From Aeromicrobium sp. Root495 (lineage in GTDB: Bacteria; Actinomycetota; Actinomycetes; Propionibacteriales; Nocardioidaceae), in the NCBI RefSeq assembly GCF_001426755.1, contig NZ_LMFJ01000001.1:1359846-1423845 (forward strand): a stretch of DNA of 64,000 nt, given 5' to 3'. Shown here in pieces: positions 1-9,027 of the stretch (position 1 is the stretch's first letter; each line of letters begins with the position of its first letter). The position numbers and the translations under genes were made by a program. A model generated the notes under the pieces. It made no database searches. It was not told where the DNA came from and worked only from the letters and a program-made list of their open reading frames with translations.

Positions 1-1092
1 GTCGAGGTCGGCTGACAGGACGTCGCGCAAGGCCTGCACGACGGTCTCGGACGACGCCAGACCTCCCGTGGCGAGGGCGGAGCGCCAGGCGGCGAGCCGC
101 TCCTCGGCCTGCGCGAGGTCGGCGTCGGTCCATTCCCAGTCGCTGCGGTAGTGGTGTCCGAGCAGCGCGACGCGGATGGCCATGGGGTCGGTGCCGTTCT
201 CGCGCAGGCGTGAGACCAGCACCAGGTTGCCCTTGGACTTGCTCATCTTCTCGCCCTCGTACCCCACCATGCCGGCGTGCACGAAGGCCTGGGCGAAGGG
301 CTCGCCCGTGGCGACGCGGGCCTCGGAGGCCGACATCTCGTGGTGCGGGAAGACCAGGTCGGACCCGCCGCCCTGGACGTCGAAGTCGGTGCCGAGGTGC
401 TGCAGCGCGATGGCAGCACACTCGATGTGCCAGCCGGGTCGGCCACGGCCCAGGCGCGAGTCCCAGGCCGGCTCGCCCGGTCGCTCGGCCTGCCAGACGA
501 GACAGTCGAGCGGGTCGCGCTTGCCGGGTCGCTCGGGATCGCCGCCGCGCTCGCCGAAGAGCTGGCGCATGGTGTCGGTGTCGAAGCCGGAGACCGAGCC
601 GAACGTCTGGTCGGAACCGACCTCGAAGTAGAGGTCGTCGTCGACGGCGTACACCGCGTCGCCGAGCCGCTCGACCAGGTCGACCACGAGGTCGATGGAC
701 TCCACGGCGCCGATGTAGTGCGCCGGGTGGAGCACGCGCAGCGCCGTCATGTCGGTGCGGAAGAGCTCGGTCTCACGCTCGGCCAGCTCCACCCAGTCGA
801 CGCCGGTGGCCGTGGCCCGCTCCAGGAGCGGGTCGTCCACGTCGGTCACGTTCTGGGTGTAGACGACGTCGAGGCCGCGGTCGAGCCACTGGCGCTGGAG
901 CAGGTCGAACGCGAGGTAGGTGGCGGCGTGGCCGAGGTGGGTGGCGTCGTAGGGCGTGATGCCGCAGACGTAGAGCCGCGCGGTCCCCTCGGGCGTCGAC
1001 TGCACGAGGCTCCGGGTGGAGCTGTCGTGGATGCGGAGGACCGGTGCGGTCCCCTCGACGGATGGAACCTCAGGACCGGACCAGCTACGCAT
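1..1092 (-). CDS. mshC: MshC, mycothiol cysteine ligase (3' end outside window)
   Basis: This enzyme ligates cysteine to glucosaminyl-inositol with ATP in mycothiol biosynthesis, in the cytosol. It is a class I cysteinyl-tRNA synthetase-like protein: a zinc-binding Cys43 opens the segment [13 protein letters not shown], which contains the nucleotide-binding HLGH, and a KMSKS loop lies near residue 300. The 364 codons present run off the left edge; the family is usually about 410 residues. The N-terminal extension before Cys43, and [10 protein letters not shown] rather than the CGPTVYD of true CysS, favour MshC over CysS. The ATG lies 6 nt after a -10-like TACGCT, so it is probably leaderless. 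corA is divergent, and uppP is nearby as in many actinobacteria. Confidence 0.93.
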   Translation of the reverse strand, partial: MRSWSGPEVPSVEGTAPVLRIHDSSTRSLVQSTPEGTARLYVCGITPYDATHLGHAATYLAFDLLQRQWLDRGLDVVYTQNVTDVDDPLLERATATGVDWVELAERETELFRTDMTALRVLHPAHYIGAVESIDLVVDLVERLGDAVYAVDDDLYFEVGSDQTFGSVSGFDTDTMRQLFGERGGDPERPGKRDPLDCLVWQAERPGEPAWDSRLGRGRPGWHIECAAIALQHLGTDFDVQGGGSDLVFPHHEMSASEARVATGEPFAQAFVHAGMVGYEGEKMSKSKGNLVLVSRLRENGTDPMAIRVALLGHHYRSDWEWTDADLAQAEERLAAWRSALATGGLASSETVVQALRDVLSADLD

Positions 1093-1098
1093 GGACTG

Positions 1099-1104
1099 AG
1101 CGTA
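1099..1104 (-). promoter_or_regulatory. Leaderless -10 element of mshC
   Basis: TACGCT on the minus strand fits TANNNT and ends 6 nt before the mshC ATG. No Shine-Dalgarno sequence fits in that space, so transcription probably starts at or next to the start codon. Confidence 0.5.
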
Positions 1105-1123
1105 TCGGTGGCACCATGGCGAC

Positions 1124-2083
1124 GTGATCATCGACTGCGCTGTCTACCGCGACGGGGTTCGTGAAGAGACCGAGAGCGACCGGGGAAGTCTCGACGCGTC
1201 GCTCGCGGCGCTCGGGGAGGACGACTTCCTGTGGATCGGGATCAACAACCCCACGAAGGACGAGCTCGTCCGCGTGGGGCAGGCGCTGAACCTCCACCCG
1301 CTCGCCGTCGAGGACGCCTTGGAGGCGCACCAGCGACCCAAGGTGGAGCGGTACAAGGATCACCTCTTCATCTCGCTGCGCACGGTGGAGTACAGCGACG
1401 ACGACATCCGCACGCACGAGGTGAACGCGTTCCTCAGCGAGAAGTACCTGCTCACCGTCCGGCACGGAGGCCAGGACCTGCGTGAGGCCCGCAAGCGCGC
1501 GGAGCGTCTCATCGAGCCGATGTCCCACGGGCCGACTGCTGCCCTGTACGCGGTCGTCGACACGATCGTCGACCGGTACGAGACGGTGGCCGCGGAGCTG
1601 GAGCAGGACGTCCAGGAGGTGGAGGAGTCGGTCTTCTCCCCCGCCCGCACCAGCGACTCCACCCGCATCTACCGCCTGAAGCGCGAGACGCTGGAGTTCC
1701 GCCGGGCCGTCATGCCCCTGCGCGAGCCGATCAAGCGGTTCTCGATGGGCTCCATGCCGGAGGACTCCCAGCCGTACTTCCGCGACATCGCCGACCACCT
1801 CGCCCGGGCGGCGGAGGCCATCGACTCCGTGGAGCACCTGCTCGACAACGCCCTCAACGCCCACCTCGCGCAGCTGAGCGTCCAGCAGAACGAGGACATG
1901 CGCAAGCTCACCGCGGGCGCCACGATCTTCGCCGTCCCCACGGCCATCGCGGGGATCTACGGCATGAACTTCGAGCACATGCCCGAGCTGTCCTGGACCT
2001 TCGGCTACCCGCTCTGCCTCGCGCTCATCGGCACCATCTGTGGGTACGTCTACCTGCGCTTCAAGAAGGCCGGCTGGCTCTGA
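1124..2083 (+). CDS. corA: CorA-family magnesium/cobalt transporter
   Basis: This is an inner-membrane divalent cation channel that takes up Mg2+ as a pentamer. The 319-residue length is typical. It has an acidic soluble N-terminal domain, a long helical stalk (about residues 130-255) and two C-terminal membrane segments (about 262-280 and 294-312). The signature Gly-Met-Asn loop lies at 280-282, between the two segments. The start is GTG. A weak -10-like CACCAT ends 6 nt upstream (1112-1117) and there is no ribosome site, so it may be leaderless. It is divergent from mshC and converges on uppP with 3 nt between the stops. Confidence 0.92.
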   Translation: MIIDCAVYRDGVREETESDRGSLDASLAALGEDDFLWIGINNPTKDELVRVGQALNLHPLAVEDALEAHQRPKVERYKDHLFISLRTVEYSDDDIRTHEVNAFLSEKYLLTVRHGGQDLREARKRAERLIEPMSHGPTAALYAVVDTIVDRYETVAAELEQDVQEVEESVFSPARTSDSTRIYRLKRETLEFRRAVMPLREPIKRFSMGSMPEDSQPYFRDIADHLARAAEAIDSVEHLLDNALNAHLAQLSVQQNEDMRKLTAGATIFAVPTAIAGIYGMNFEHMPELSWTFGYPLCLALIGTICGYVYLRFKKAGWL

Positions 2084-2086
2084 CGG

Positions 2087-2923
2087 TCAGGAGACGGCGA
2101 CGCTCGCCGTGATGGCGCCCGTGCCGACGAGGATCAGCACGATGCTGCCGAGCGCCACGCGGTAGGCCACGAACGGTGCGTAGGAGCGCTTGCTCACGTA
2201 CTCCAGCAGCCAGTGGATCACGGCGATGCCCACGACGAACGACACCACCGTGGCCAGGATCGTGGGACCCCAGCCGTAGGTGTTCTCGCCGCCGGGGACG
2301 TCCTTGAGCTTGTAGACCCCGGCGCCGACGACGGCCGGGATGGCGAGGAGGAACGCGTACCGGGTGGCGGCCGCGCGCTCGTAGCCCAGGAACAGGCCCA
2401 TGCTGATGGTGGCGCCGGAGCGGGAGACACCGGGCACCACGGCGGCGGCCTGGGCCACGCCGAACAGCACCGCGTGGCCCCACGTGAGCTCCTCGATGGG
2501 CCGGGACTTGCGCCCCACCTTCTCGGCGATGCCGAGCACGAGGCCCAGGACGATGAGCATCGTGCCGATGACCCAGAGGTTGCGAAAGTTGCTGTCGATG
2601 GCGTCCTCGAGGAGGAGCCCCAGCAGCACGATGGGCATCGAGCCGATGATCACGAACCAGCCCATCGTCCAGGCGTGCTCCTGGCGGGCCTGCGCCGACA
2701 CCAGTCCGCGCAGCCAGCCAGTGGCGATGGTCCAGATGTCCCGCCAGAAGTAGATGAGGACCGCCAGCTCGGTGCCGATCTGGATGACGGCGGTGAAGGC
2801 CGCACCCGGGTCGTCCCATCCGAAGAGCTTCGGGAAGATCGCCAGGTGGGCGCTCGACGAGATCGGGAGGAACTCGGTCAGGCCCTGGATGAGGCCGAGG
2901 ACGACGGCACGCAGAAGATCCAC
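2087..2923 (-). CDS. uppP: Undecaprenyl-diphosphatase UppP
   Basis: This is an integral membrane phosphatase that recycles undecaprenyl pyrophosphate to the monophosphate carrier for peptidoglycan synthesis; it also confers bacitracin tolerance. It has 278 residues and about eight membrane segments. Both family motifs are visible: QGLTEFLPISSSAH at residues 13-26 with catalytic Glu17, and GVSRSG near 165-170. The GTG start follows a TAGGCT hexamer after 7 nt, so transcription is probably leaderless. Neighbouring mshC and a divergent aldo/keto reductase are common actinobacterial company. Confidence 0.95.
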   Translation of the reverse strand: MDLLRAVVLGLIQGLTEFLPISSSAHLAIFPKLFGWDDPGAAFTAVIQIGTELAVLIYFWRDIWTIATGWLRGLVSAQARQEHAWTMGWFVIIGSMPIVLLGLLLEDAIDSNFRNLWVIGTMLIVLGLVLGIAEKVGRKSRPIEELTWGHAVLFGVAQAAAVVPGVSRSGATISMGLFLGYERAAATRYAFLLAIPAVVGAGVYKLKDVPGGENTYGWGPTILATVVSFVVGIAVIHWLLEYVSKRSYAPFVAYRVALGSIVLILVGTGAITASVAVS

Positions 2924-2930
2924 GCCCGCG

Positions 2931-2936
2931 AGCCTA
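2931..2936 (-). promoter_or_regulatory. Leaderless -10 element of uppP
   Basis: TAGGCT on the minus strand ends 7 nt before the uppP GTG start. Only 49 nt separate this start from the divergent reductase start. Confidence 0.55.
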
Positions 2937-2960
2937 CCGGCGCGCTCACGGCCTGCTGGC

Positions 2961-2966
2961 TAGCCT
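2961..2966 (+). promoter_or_regulatory. Leaderless -10 element of the aldo/keto reductase gene
   Basis: TAGCCT ends 6 nt before the ATG at 2973. There is no room for a ribosome-binding site. Confidence 0.55.
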
Positions 2967-2972
2967 TGCGCC

Positions 2973-3944
2973 ATGCAGGAACGTCGCCTTGGTCACTCCG
3001 GCCTGAAGGTCTCGCGGCTCGCGCTCGGCACCATGTCGTTCGGCGCTGCGGTCGACGACCTCGTGGCCGAGGAGCAGGTGAAGGCCTTCCTCGATGCCGG
3101 TGGCACCCTGATCGACACGGCGCCCGTCTACGGCGACGGTCACGGTGAGGCCACACTCGGCCGGACCCTCTCCACGCTGGGGGCGCGCGACCAGGTGGTT
3201 CTCGCCAGCAAGGCGGGAGTCGGCTTCCGGGCCGGCACCTTCGTCGCCGACACCTCGCGTCGCACGCTGCTCGACCAGCTCGACCAGTCCCTGCGCGCGC
3301 TCGAGACCGACCACCTCGATCTCTGGCAGGTGCACTACTGGGACGAGGAGACTCCGGTCGAGGAGACCCTCGCCGCGCTCGAGCACGCCGTCGCGAGCGG
3401 CAAGGTGCGCTACGTCGGGATCTCCAACTTCGCCGGCTGGCAGACGTCGCTCGCGCACACGTGGCTCGCCGGTCGAGCAGCCGCCGTGCCCCTCGTGAGC
3501 GCGCAGGTCGAGTACTCGCTCGTGAACCGGGGCGTCGAGGTCGAGGTGGTGCCGGCCGTGGAGCACCACGGCATGGGCATCCTCGCGTGGTCGCCACTCG
3601 GGCGAGGCGTGCTCACGGCCAAGTACCGCGGCGGGATCCCGTCGGACTCCCGCGGCGCCAACCCCGACTACGAGCAGTTCATGGCGCCGTACATGAGCCG
3701 CGCCGGTGTGATCGGCGCCGTGGCCAGGGCGGCTGACGGCCTGAAGGTCTCACCGGCCCAGGTGGCGCTCGCGTGGCTGCGCGACCGTCCAGGGGTGGCG
3801 TCGGCCATCGTCGGAGCGCGCACCACGGCACAGCTGGCCGAGAACCTGGGCTCGGAGCAGGTCGAGGTGCCCGCCGAGATCCTCGCGGCACTCGACGACG
3901 TCTCCGCCCCCCATGACCCCACGACACCGAGACAGGAGAGCTGA
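2973..3944 (+). CDS. Aldo/keto reductase
   Basis: This is a cytosolic NADPH-dependent oxidoreductase of the AKR superfamily with a TIM-barrel fold; the substrate cannot be read from the sequence. The catalytic tetrad is visible as Asp48, Tyr53, Lys80 and His121. The C-terminal cofactor-binding region (SAIVGARTTAQLAENL, about residues 276-291) is also intact. At 323 residues the length is normal. The ATG is 6 nt after TAGCCT. The DUF5703 gene starts 2 nt after the stop, so the two are cotranscribed. Confidence 0.9.
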   Translation: MQERRLGHSGLKVSRLALGTMSFGAAVDDLVAEEQVKAFLDAGGTLIDTAPVYGDGHGEATLGRTLSTLGARDQVVLASKAGVGFRAGTFVADTSRRTLLDQLDQSLRALETDHLDLWQVHYWDEETPVEETLAALEHAVASGKVRYVGISNFAGWQTSLAHTWLAGRAAAVPLVSAQVEYSLVNRGVEVEVVPAVEHHGMGILAWSPLGRGVLTAKYRGGIPSDSRGANPDYEQFMAPYMSRAGVIGAVARAADGLKVSPAQVALAWLRDRPGVASAIVGARTTAQLAENLGSEQVEVPAEILAALDDVSAPHDPTTPRQES

Positions 3945-3946
3945 CC

Positions 3947-4132
3947 GTGGTCGAGTACGAGTTCTGGAACCTCAACATCCCGCGCACCAAGTCGCGCAAC
4001 GCCGTCTGTCGCATGCTCACCGAGGCAGCCGAGTACCAGGGCTGGGAGCTCGACCACCTCCGCCGCGACCCCTCGGGGCACCGCACCGTCCGCCTGCGCC
4101 GCAAGATCATCCGGATGCGCGCCACCTTCTGA
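3947..4132 (+). CDS. DUF5703 family small protein
   Basis: This 61-residue basic protein resembles the small actinobacterial DUF5703 family, whose function is unknown. It is soluble, with alternating hydrophobic and charged residues, a central WELDHLRR segment and an arginine-rich C-terminus, and no membrane segment. The GTG start is 2 nt after the aldo/keto reductase stop, with an AGGAGAG ribosome site inside the end of that gene, which shows translational coupling. It ends just before a strong inverted repeat. Confidence 0.75.
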   Translation: MVEYEFWNLNIPRTKSRNAVCRMLTEAAEYQGWELDHLRRDPSGHRTVRLRRKIIRMRATF

Positions 4133-4142
4133 CCCTCGTCCG

Positions 4143-4207
4143 CCGCTGAGCGTGACGTTTTCGGGGTGAGATGGGGCCATTCACCCCGGAAACGTCACAC
4201 TCAGCGG
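4143..4207. terminator. Bidirectional terminator, repeat family copy 1
   Basis: Two 27-nt arms (4143-4169 and 4181-4207) pair at 25 of 27 positions around an 11-nt loop. The repeat lies between the convergent DUF5703 gene and M20 peptidase gene, 7 nt from the peptidase stop, so it can serve both. The outer core CTGAGYGTGACGYTT recurs in the inverted repeat at 55681-55739, also between convergent genes. Confidence 0.75.
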
Positions 4208-4214
4208 GGGCGGG

Positions 4215-5510
4215 TCAGACGAGGTCGAGGAAGCGGTCGAACACGCGCGAGCCGAACTCCAGGGCGTCGATGGGGACGCGCTCGTCGACGCCGTGGAAGA
4301 GGGCGGTGAAGTCGAGGTCGCCGGGCAGTCGCAGGGGCGTGAAGCCGTACGACGTGATGCCGAGCTTGCTCCAGCCCTTGGCGTCCGTGCCGCCCGACAT
4401 CAGGAACGGGGCGATGTGCGCCTCGGGGTCCTCGGCATGCAGGGCCACGGTCATGGCGTCGACGAGGTCGCCCTCGAGCGGGAACTCCAGCGCGGCGTCG
4501 GTGATGTACGGCTCCACCATCACCCGGTCGCCCACGACGTCCTGGACGGCCGGCATGAACGTGTCGGCATGGCCCGGGAGGTACCGGCCGTCGACGTACG
4601 CCACGGCCTCGCCGGGCACCACGTTGTGCTTGTAGCCGGCCTGGAGCATCGTCGCGTTGGTGGTGTTGCGGATCCCCGCGCCGATCATGCGGATGGCGGG
4701 CCCGAAGTGCTCGAGCAGGACCTCGGGGTCCTGGGAGTCCGAGCCGGTGAGCTCGCGGACCTTGTCCAGGAGCAGCTTCATCGACGGACCGGGCTCCTGG
4801 GGCCACTCGTGCCGGCCCAGTGCCACGAGCGCCTCGGCGAGGTGCGTGACGGCGTTGTCGGGCTGGCGCATGGAGCCGTGGCCGGCCGTGCCGGTGGCGC
4901 GCAGGCGCATCCAGGCGATGCCCTTCTCCCCCGACTCGATGAGGTAGAGCCGCTTGCCGCCGATCTCGGTGGAGAACCCGCCGACCTCGCCGATGGCCTC
5001 GGTGCAGCCCTCGAGCAGGTCGGGCCGGTGGTCGGCGATCCAGTGTGCGCCCATGACGCCGCCGGCCTCCTCGTCGGCGGTGAAGACGAGCGTGATGGGA
5101 CGGTCGGGGATGACGCCGGCGCGCTGACGGGCGCGGACCGTCGACAGCAGCATCGCGTCGAAGTCCTTCATGTCGACGGCACCGCGCCCCACGACGTAGC
5201 CGTCGACGATCTCGGCGGCGAAGGGATCGGTCTTCCAGTCGTGGGCCTGTGCCGGGACGACGTCGAGGTGGCCGTGCAGCAGCAGCCCGGGACGGCTGCT
5301 GTCCTGGTTGCCCCAGCGGGCCACGACGCTCGTCCGCCCCGGCGCCGACTCCACGAGCTCGGACTCGATGCCGACCTCGGCGAGGGAGGCGGCGACGTAC
5401 TCGGCCGCGACCCGCTCCCCCGGACCGGACCCGTCGCCGTAGTTCGACGTGTCGATGCGGATGAGATCGCGACAGATCTCGAGGGTCTCGGACTCCGGTC
5501 GGTAGGACAT
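4215..5510 (-). CDS. M20-family metallopeptidase/deacylase
   Basis: This is a cytosolic dinuclear-zinc hydrolase of the M20/M25/M40 group, likely a dipeptidase or N-acyl amino acid hydrolase; the substrate is not determinable. It has 431 residues. Metal ligands and catalytic residues are visible: His81 and Asp83 in HGHLDVVP, the bridging Asp113 in GRGAVDMKD, and Glu147/Glu148 in TADEEAGG. A dimerisation (lid) domain occupies about 190-310. The ATG is 6 nt after a TAGGCT that overlaps the stop codon of the upstream SRPBCC gene, so it can be transcribed separately and leaderless. Confidence 0.9.
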   Translation of the reverse strand: MSYRPESETLEICRDLIRIDTSNYGDGSGPGERVAAEYVAASLAEVGIESELVESAPGRTSVVARWGNQDSSRPGLLLHGHLDVVPAQAHDWKTDPFAAEIVDGYVVGRGAVDMKDFDAMLLSTVRARQRAGVIPDRPITLVFTADEEAGGVMGAHWIADHRPDLLEGCTEAIGEVGGFSTEIGGKRLYLIESGEKGIAWMRLRATGTAGHGSMRQPDNAVTHLAEALVALGRHEWPQEPGPSMKLLLDKVRELTGSDSQDPEVLLEHFGPAIRMIGAGIRNTTNATMLQAGYKHNVVPGEAVAYVDGRYLPGHADTFMPAVQDVVGDRVMVEPYITDAALEFPLEGDLVDAMTVALHAEDPEAHIAPFLMSGGTDAKGWSKLGITSYGFTPLRLPGDLDFTALFHGVDERVPIDALEFGSRVFDRFLDLV

Positions 5511-5516
5511 GACGCC

Positions 5517-5522
5517 AGCCTA
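5517..5522 (-). promoter_or_regulatory. Leaderless -10 element of the M20 peptidase gene
   Basis: TAGGCT on the minus strand ends 6 nt before the ATG. Its first three bases are the TAG stop codon of the upstream SRPBCC gene. Confidence 0.5.
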
Positions 5523-5918
5523 CGACCGGGTCAGGCGACCCAGCAGGCGGCGGACCAGCAGCCGGGCGAAGAACGCCTCGACGCCGGCACCGAGGCGCGG
5601 GACACCCCAGACGTGGACGGCCTCGGTCCACGACACGAGCGAGCCCGAGCCGTGCGGCACGACGGTCACGGTGGCCCAGCCCTTCACCATGCGCCCGCGC
5701 TTCTCGATGCGGAAGGCGTGCGGCGGCGCCCACTCCACGACGTCCATGACGTCGTCGAAGCCCAGCGGCCCCACGGCCGTGCGGGCGATGAAGCCGGTGT
5801 CGGTGATGCGGACCGAGGTGAAGGGAACCACGTCGCCGTGCCGCTGCCACTCCGTGAGGGCCGCGAAGGCGTCGTCAGGCGCCGAGGGCACCTCCTGCGT
5901 CACGGTCACGGGTCTCAC
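5520..5918 (-). CDS. SRPBCC (polyketide cyclase-like) protein
   Basis: This 132-residue protein has the START/Bet v1-like pattern: an N-terminal strand with paired Val residues, a helix ending TEWQRH, repeated beta strands and a long C-terminal amphipathic helix (GAGVEAFFARLLVRRLLGRL). Such proteins bind hydrophobic ligands; no ligand or activity can be assigned. The chosen GTG is 6 nt after TACCAT, a leaderless arrangement. A GTG three codons later is possible. The M20 peptidase gene lies immediately downstream and the MoxR gene is divergent. Confidence 0.75.
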   Translation of the reverse strand: MRPVTVTQEVPSAPDDAFAALTEWQRHGDVVPFTSVRITDTGFIARTAVGPLGFDDVMDVVEWAPPHAFRIEKRGRMVKGWATVTVVPHGSGSLVSWTEAVHVWGVPRLGAGVEAFFARLLVRRLLGRLTRS

Positions 5919-5924
5919 GGCACG

Positions 5925-5930
5925 ATGGTA
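5925..5930 (-). promoter_or_regulatory. Leaderless -10 element of the SRPBCC gene
   Basis: TACCAT on the minus strand ends 6 nt before the GTG start at 5918. Confidence 0.4.
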
Positions 5931-5975
5931 GGGAGTGCGGCCCGCCCGGGCACGCCGAGGTGAAGGAGCTTGTTC

Positions 5976-6854
5976 ATGGGCTTTGGTCCGTTCACGTCGG
6001 TCGACGACGTCAAGGCCCGGCTGGCCGACGTCGGCTACCTGGCCTCCGACGCGGTGGCCACGACCGTCTACCTCGCCGCCACCCTGGGCAAGCCACTGCT
6101 CGTGGAGGGGCCCGCCGGGGTCGGCAAGACCGAGCTGTCCCGCGCGGTGGCCGAGGCCGGCGAGGCCGAGCTCGTCCGTCTCCAGTGCTACGAGGGGGTC
6201 GACGAGGCCCGCGCCCTCTACGAGTGGAACCACGCCAAGCAGCTCCTGCGCATCACGGCCGGGCGCGACGAGTCGTGGGACGAGGCCCGCACCGACATCT
6301 TCAGCGAGGAGTTCCTCCTTCCCCGCCCACTCCTCACGGCGATACGCAACGAGCACCCCACCGTCCTGCTGATCGACGAGACCGACAAGGCCGACGTCGA
6401 GATCGAGGGCCTGCTGCTCGAGGTGCTCGGCGACTTCCAGGTCACCGTGCCCGAGCTCGGCACCATCGTCGCGAAGCAGCGGCCGTTCGTCGTCCTCACC
6501 TCCAACGCCACCCGTGAGCTGTCCGAGGCCCTGCGTCGCCGCTGCCTGTTCCTGCACATCGGGTTCCCCGAGGCCGAGTTGGAGGAGCGCATCGTCCGCC
6601 TCAAGGTCCCGGAGCTGGACGCCACCCTCACCGGCTCGGTGGTCCGGGTGGTGAACGCCCTCCGTGCGTTGCCGCTGCGCAAGGAGCCGTCGGTGGCGGA
6701 GACGATCGACTGGGCCCGGACGCTCCTCGCACTGGGTGCCGACATCCTCGACGACGAGGTCGTCCGCGACACGCTCGGCGTGATCCTGAAGCACAACGAC
6801 GACATCGCCAAGGCGCGGACGGGCCTCGACCTGGACCAGGTCCTGGCCCCGTGA
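5976..6854 (+). CDS. MoxR-family AAA+ ATPase
   Basis: This is a cytosolic chaperone-like ATPase that works with von Willebrand A-domain partners to activate or assemble enzymes. It has 292 residues, with Walker A GPAGVGKT at 45-52, a Walker B/sensor region around LLIDETDKAD, and an arginine-finger stretch LSEALRRRC. The ATG at 5976 is preferred over a TTG 6 nt upstream because AAGGAG lies 7 nt before it. The stop overlaps the next start (GTGA), and that gene encodes the expected VWA partner, so the two form a pair resembling the CoxD/CoxE accessory proteins. No carbon monoxide dehydrogenase genes are in the window. Confidence 0.9.
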   Translation: MGFGPFTSVDDVKARLADVGYLASDAVATTVYLAATLGKPLLVEGPAGVGKTELSRAVAEAGEAELVRLQCYEGVDEARALYEWNHAKQLLRITAGRDESWDEARTDIFSEEFLLPRPLLTAIRNEHPTVLLIDETDKADVEIEGLLLEVLGDFQVTVPELGTIVAKQRPFVVLTSNATRELSEALRRRCLFLHIGFPEAELEERIVRLKVPELDATLTGSVVRVVNALRALPLRKEPSVAETIDWARTLLALGADILDDEVVRDTLGVILKHNDDIAKARTGLDLDQVLAP

Positions 6855-8299
6855 GCCCGGCCCCCACGTCGGAGGACCTCGCCGGGCGGCTCGTGTCGTT
6901 CGTCGGGGCCCTGCGCAACAAGGGGATCCCCGCCGGCACGAGCGAGACGGTCGACGCGGCCGCCGTGGTCGAGGTCCTGGGCCTCGACGACCGCACGCAG
7001 CTGCGCGAGGGACTCGCCGCTGCGCTCGTGCGACGCGGGGGCCAGCGCGAGGTCTTCGACATGACGTTCGACCTCTTCTTCCCCGCCGGCACCGGTGCGC
7101 GGCAGTCCGTCCTGGAGCAGGCCGTGCTCGACGGGTCCGAGGACGGGCTCTTCGACCTCGAGGACATCCGAGACCTCCTCGCGATGGCGCTCGCCGAGCT
7201 CGACCTGCGCACCATGGAGCAGGTGGCCGAGCTCGCGGTGGACGCCCTCGGCGAGGTGGGGACGCCCGGGACCAACACGGCCGGCTGGTCGGCGTACCAG
7301 ACCCTCGACCGGCTCCAGCCCCAGACGCTCATCGCGCGCGCACAGCAGCAGCGGGGCTCCGGCGGGGCGGGCAGCGCCCAGGGTCAGGGAACCGGCCAGG
7401 GACAAGGCCCGACGCAGGGCTCCGTCACCGAGCGGCTCGCCCGCGACGAGGTCCGACGGGGCGTGGAGGCCTTCCGTCAGATGGTGGCCGCCGAGGCCCG
7501 CCGGCGCACCGCGGAGGTACGCGGACGCGACGTCGTGACCCGCCACGCCGTGCGCCAGGGCACCGGCCAGGTGGAGTTCCTCTCCGCCAACCGGCAGCAG
7601 CTCGACGAGCTCCGTGCGACCGTCCGCCCGTTGGCCCGCAAGCTCGCCACGCGCCTGGCCATCCGCCGCCGTCGAGCCCGTCGGGGACGCATCGACATCC
7701 GCCGCACGCTGCGGCGCTCCATGGGTACCGGAGGGGTGCCCATCCGACCCGCCTACGCTCCCCCGCACCCGGCCCGGCCGGAGCTGGTGCTCCTGTGCGA
7801 CGTCTCCGGCTCGGTCGCAGGGTTCTCCAGCTTCACCATGCTGCTCGTCCAGGCCCTCAGCGACCAGTTCAGCAAGGTCCGCGTGTTCGCCTTCGTGAAC
7901 GCCATGGACGAGGTCACCGACCTCGTGAAGGACCCGACGTACGCAGGAGACCTGAGCCGACGCATCGCGGACGAGGCCCGCATCACGAAGTGGCACACGA
8001 GCAGCGACTACGGGGAGGCGCTCGGCGACTTCGCCGAGAAGTATCTCTCCGCCGTGGGCCCGCGGACCTCGGTCCTGGTGCTCGGCGACGCCCGCAACAA
8101 CAACCAGGGCCTCAACCTCGGTGCCCTGCACGACGTCGCCGCGCGGTCCCGGCGGACCTTCTGGCTCAACCCCGAGCACTCCACCCGGTGGGGCCTCGGC
8201 GACTCGGTGGCGCCGGAGTACGCCGACGTGGTGGAGATGCACGAGTGCTGCACGGTGGACCAGCTGTCCGCCTTCGTGACCCGGCTCCTGCCCGTCTGA
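6851..8299 (+). CDS. CoxE-like VWA domain protein
   Basis: This 482-residue cytosolic protein is the partner of the upstream MoxR ATPase. The N-terminal half is helical and resembles CoxE. A Gly/Gln-rich linker follows at about 175-195, then an Arg-rich stretch, and a C-terminal VWA domain whose metal-ion-dependent adhesion site begins Asp317-x-Ser319-x-Ser321. CoxE proteins help MoxR-type ATPases mature or remodel target enzymes; the target here is unknown. Its GTG overlaps the moxR stop by 4 nt, so translation is coupled. Confidence 0.87.
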   Translation: MSPAPTSEDLAGRLVSFVGALRNKGIPAGTSETVDAAAVVEVLGLDDRTQLREGLAAALVRRGGQREVFDMTFDLFFPAGTGARQSVLEQAVLDGSEDGLFDLEDIRDLLAMALAELDLRTMEQVAELAVDALGEVGTPGTNTAGWSAYQTLDRLQPQTLIARAQQQRGSGGAGSAQGQGTGQGQGPTQGSVTERLARDEVRRGVEAFRQMVAAEARRRTAEVRGRDVVTRHAVRQGTGQVEFLSANRQQLDELRATVRPLARKLATRLAIRRRRARRGRIDIRRTLRRSMGTGGVPIRPAYAPPHPARPELVLLCDVSGSVAGFSSFTMLLVQALSDQFSKVRVFAFVNAMDEVTDLVKDPTYAGDLSRRIADEARITKWHTSSDYGEALGDFAEKYLSAVGPRTSVLVLGDARNNNQGLNLGALHDVAARSRRTFWLNPEHSTRWGLGDSVAPEYADVVEMHECCTVDQLSAFVTRLLPV

Positions 8300-8301
8300 G
8301 C

Positions 8302-9027
8302 ATGCCGTTCACCCCCGCTCACCCGCTGCTGGTGCTGCCGCTGCGGAGGACGCGACTGCCGCTCTCGGCGCTCTTGGCCGGCTCGACCGTCCCCGACCTC
8401 CCGGTCTTCGCCCAGGCCTTCGGGGCGTACGGCTGGACCCACTCCGTCGTCGGCGTCCTGCTGGTCGACCCGGTGCTCACGGTCGTCGTGCTCGCTGTCT
8501 GGTTCGCCTGGGTACGTGACCCGCTGGTCGACCTCCTGCCAGACTTCCTGCGCTCGAGGCTTCCTGCGTCGGCTCGGCTCGATCGAGCGGAATGGGCCTG
8601 GGTCCTGCCTGCGGGTGCGGTCGGGGCACTGACGCACGTGCTCTGGGACGAGCTGACCCACCCGGGCCGCTGGGGTACCGAGCACGTGGCCGTCCTGGCC
8701 GAGCGCCACGGCCCGCTCATCGGTGCCACGTGGCTGCAGTACGCGTCGGGACTGCTGGGAACCCTCGCGGTCCTGGGCTTCCTCGCGACGTGGTTCGCCC
8801 GGCAGGACGTGGTCGGCGGCCGGCGACCCGCTCGCCGGCTCCCCCGCTCGACCTGGTTCGGCATCGTGCTCGTCCCGGTGGTCGTGGGCGCGGCGTTGCT
8901 CGTCACCCGGCTGCCGGACGGCCTGCACGCCATGGCCTTCGACACGGTGGTCGGCGCGATCGTCGCCGGCGCCGTCACGGTGGGCTGCCTCGTGGGCCTC
9001 TGGCACGGCGCCCGCGCCCGGTCATGA
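8302..9027 (+). CDS. DUF4184 family membrane protein
   Basis: This 241-residue integral membrane protein begins MPFTPAHPLLVLPL, the characteristic opening of DUF4184 proteins, whose function is unknown. Four to six hydrophobic segments are visible, together with conserved-looking His and Asp residues in the LTHVLWDELTHP segment (about residue 112), which may bind metal. The ATG is 2 nt after the VWA gene stop, so it is probably cotranscribed. Its stop codon lies inside the first unit of a 17-bp tandem repeat. Confidence 0.8.
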   Translation: MPFTPAHPLLVLPLRRTRLPLSALLAGSTVPDLPVFAQAFGAYGWTHSVVGVLLVDPVLTVVVLAVWFAWVRDPLVDLLPDFLRSRLPASARLDRAEWAWVLPAGAVGALTHVLWDELTHPGRWGTEHVAVLAERHGPLIGATWLQYASGLLGTLAVLGFLATWFARQDVVGGRRPARRLPRSTWFGIVLVPVVVGAALLVTRLPDGLHAMAFDTVVGAIVAGAVTVGCLVGLWHGARARS

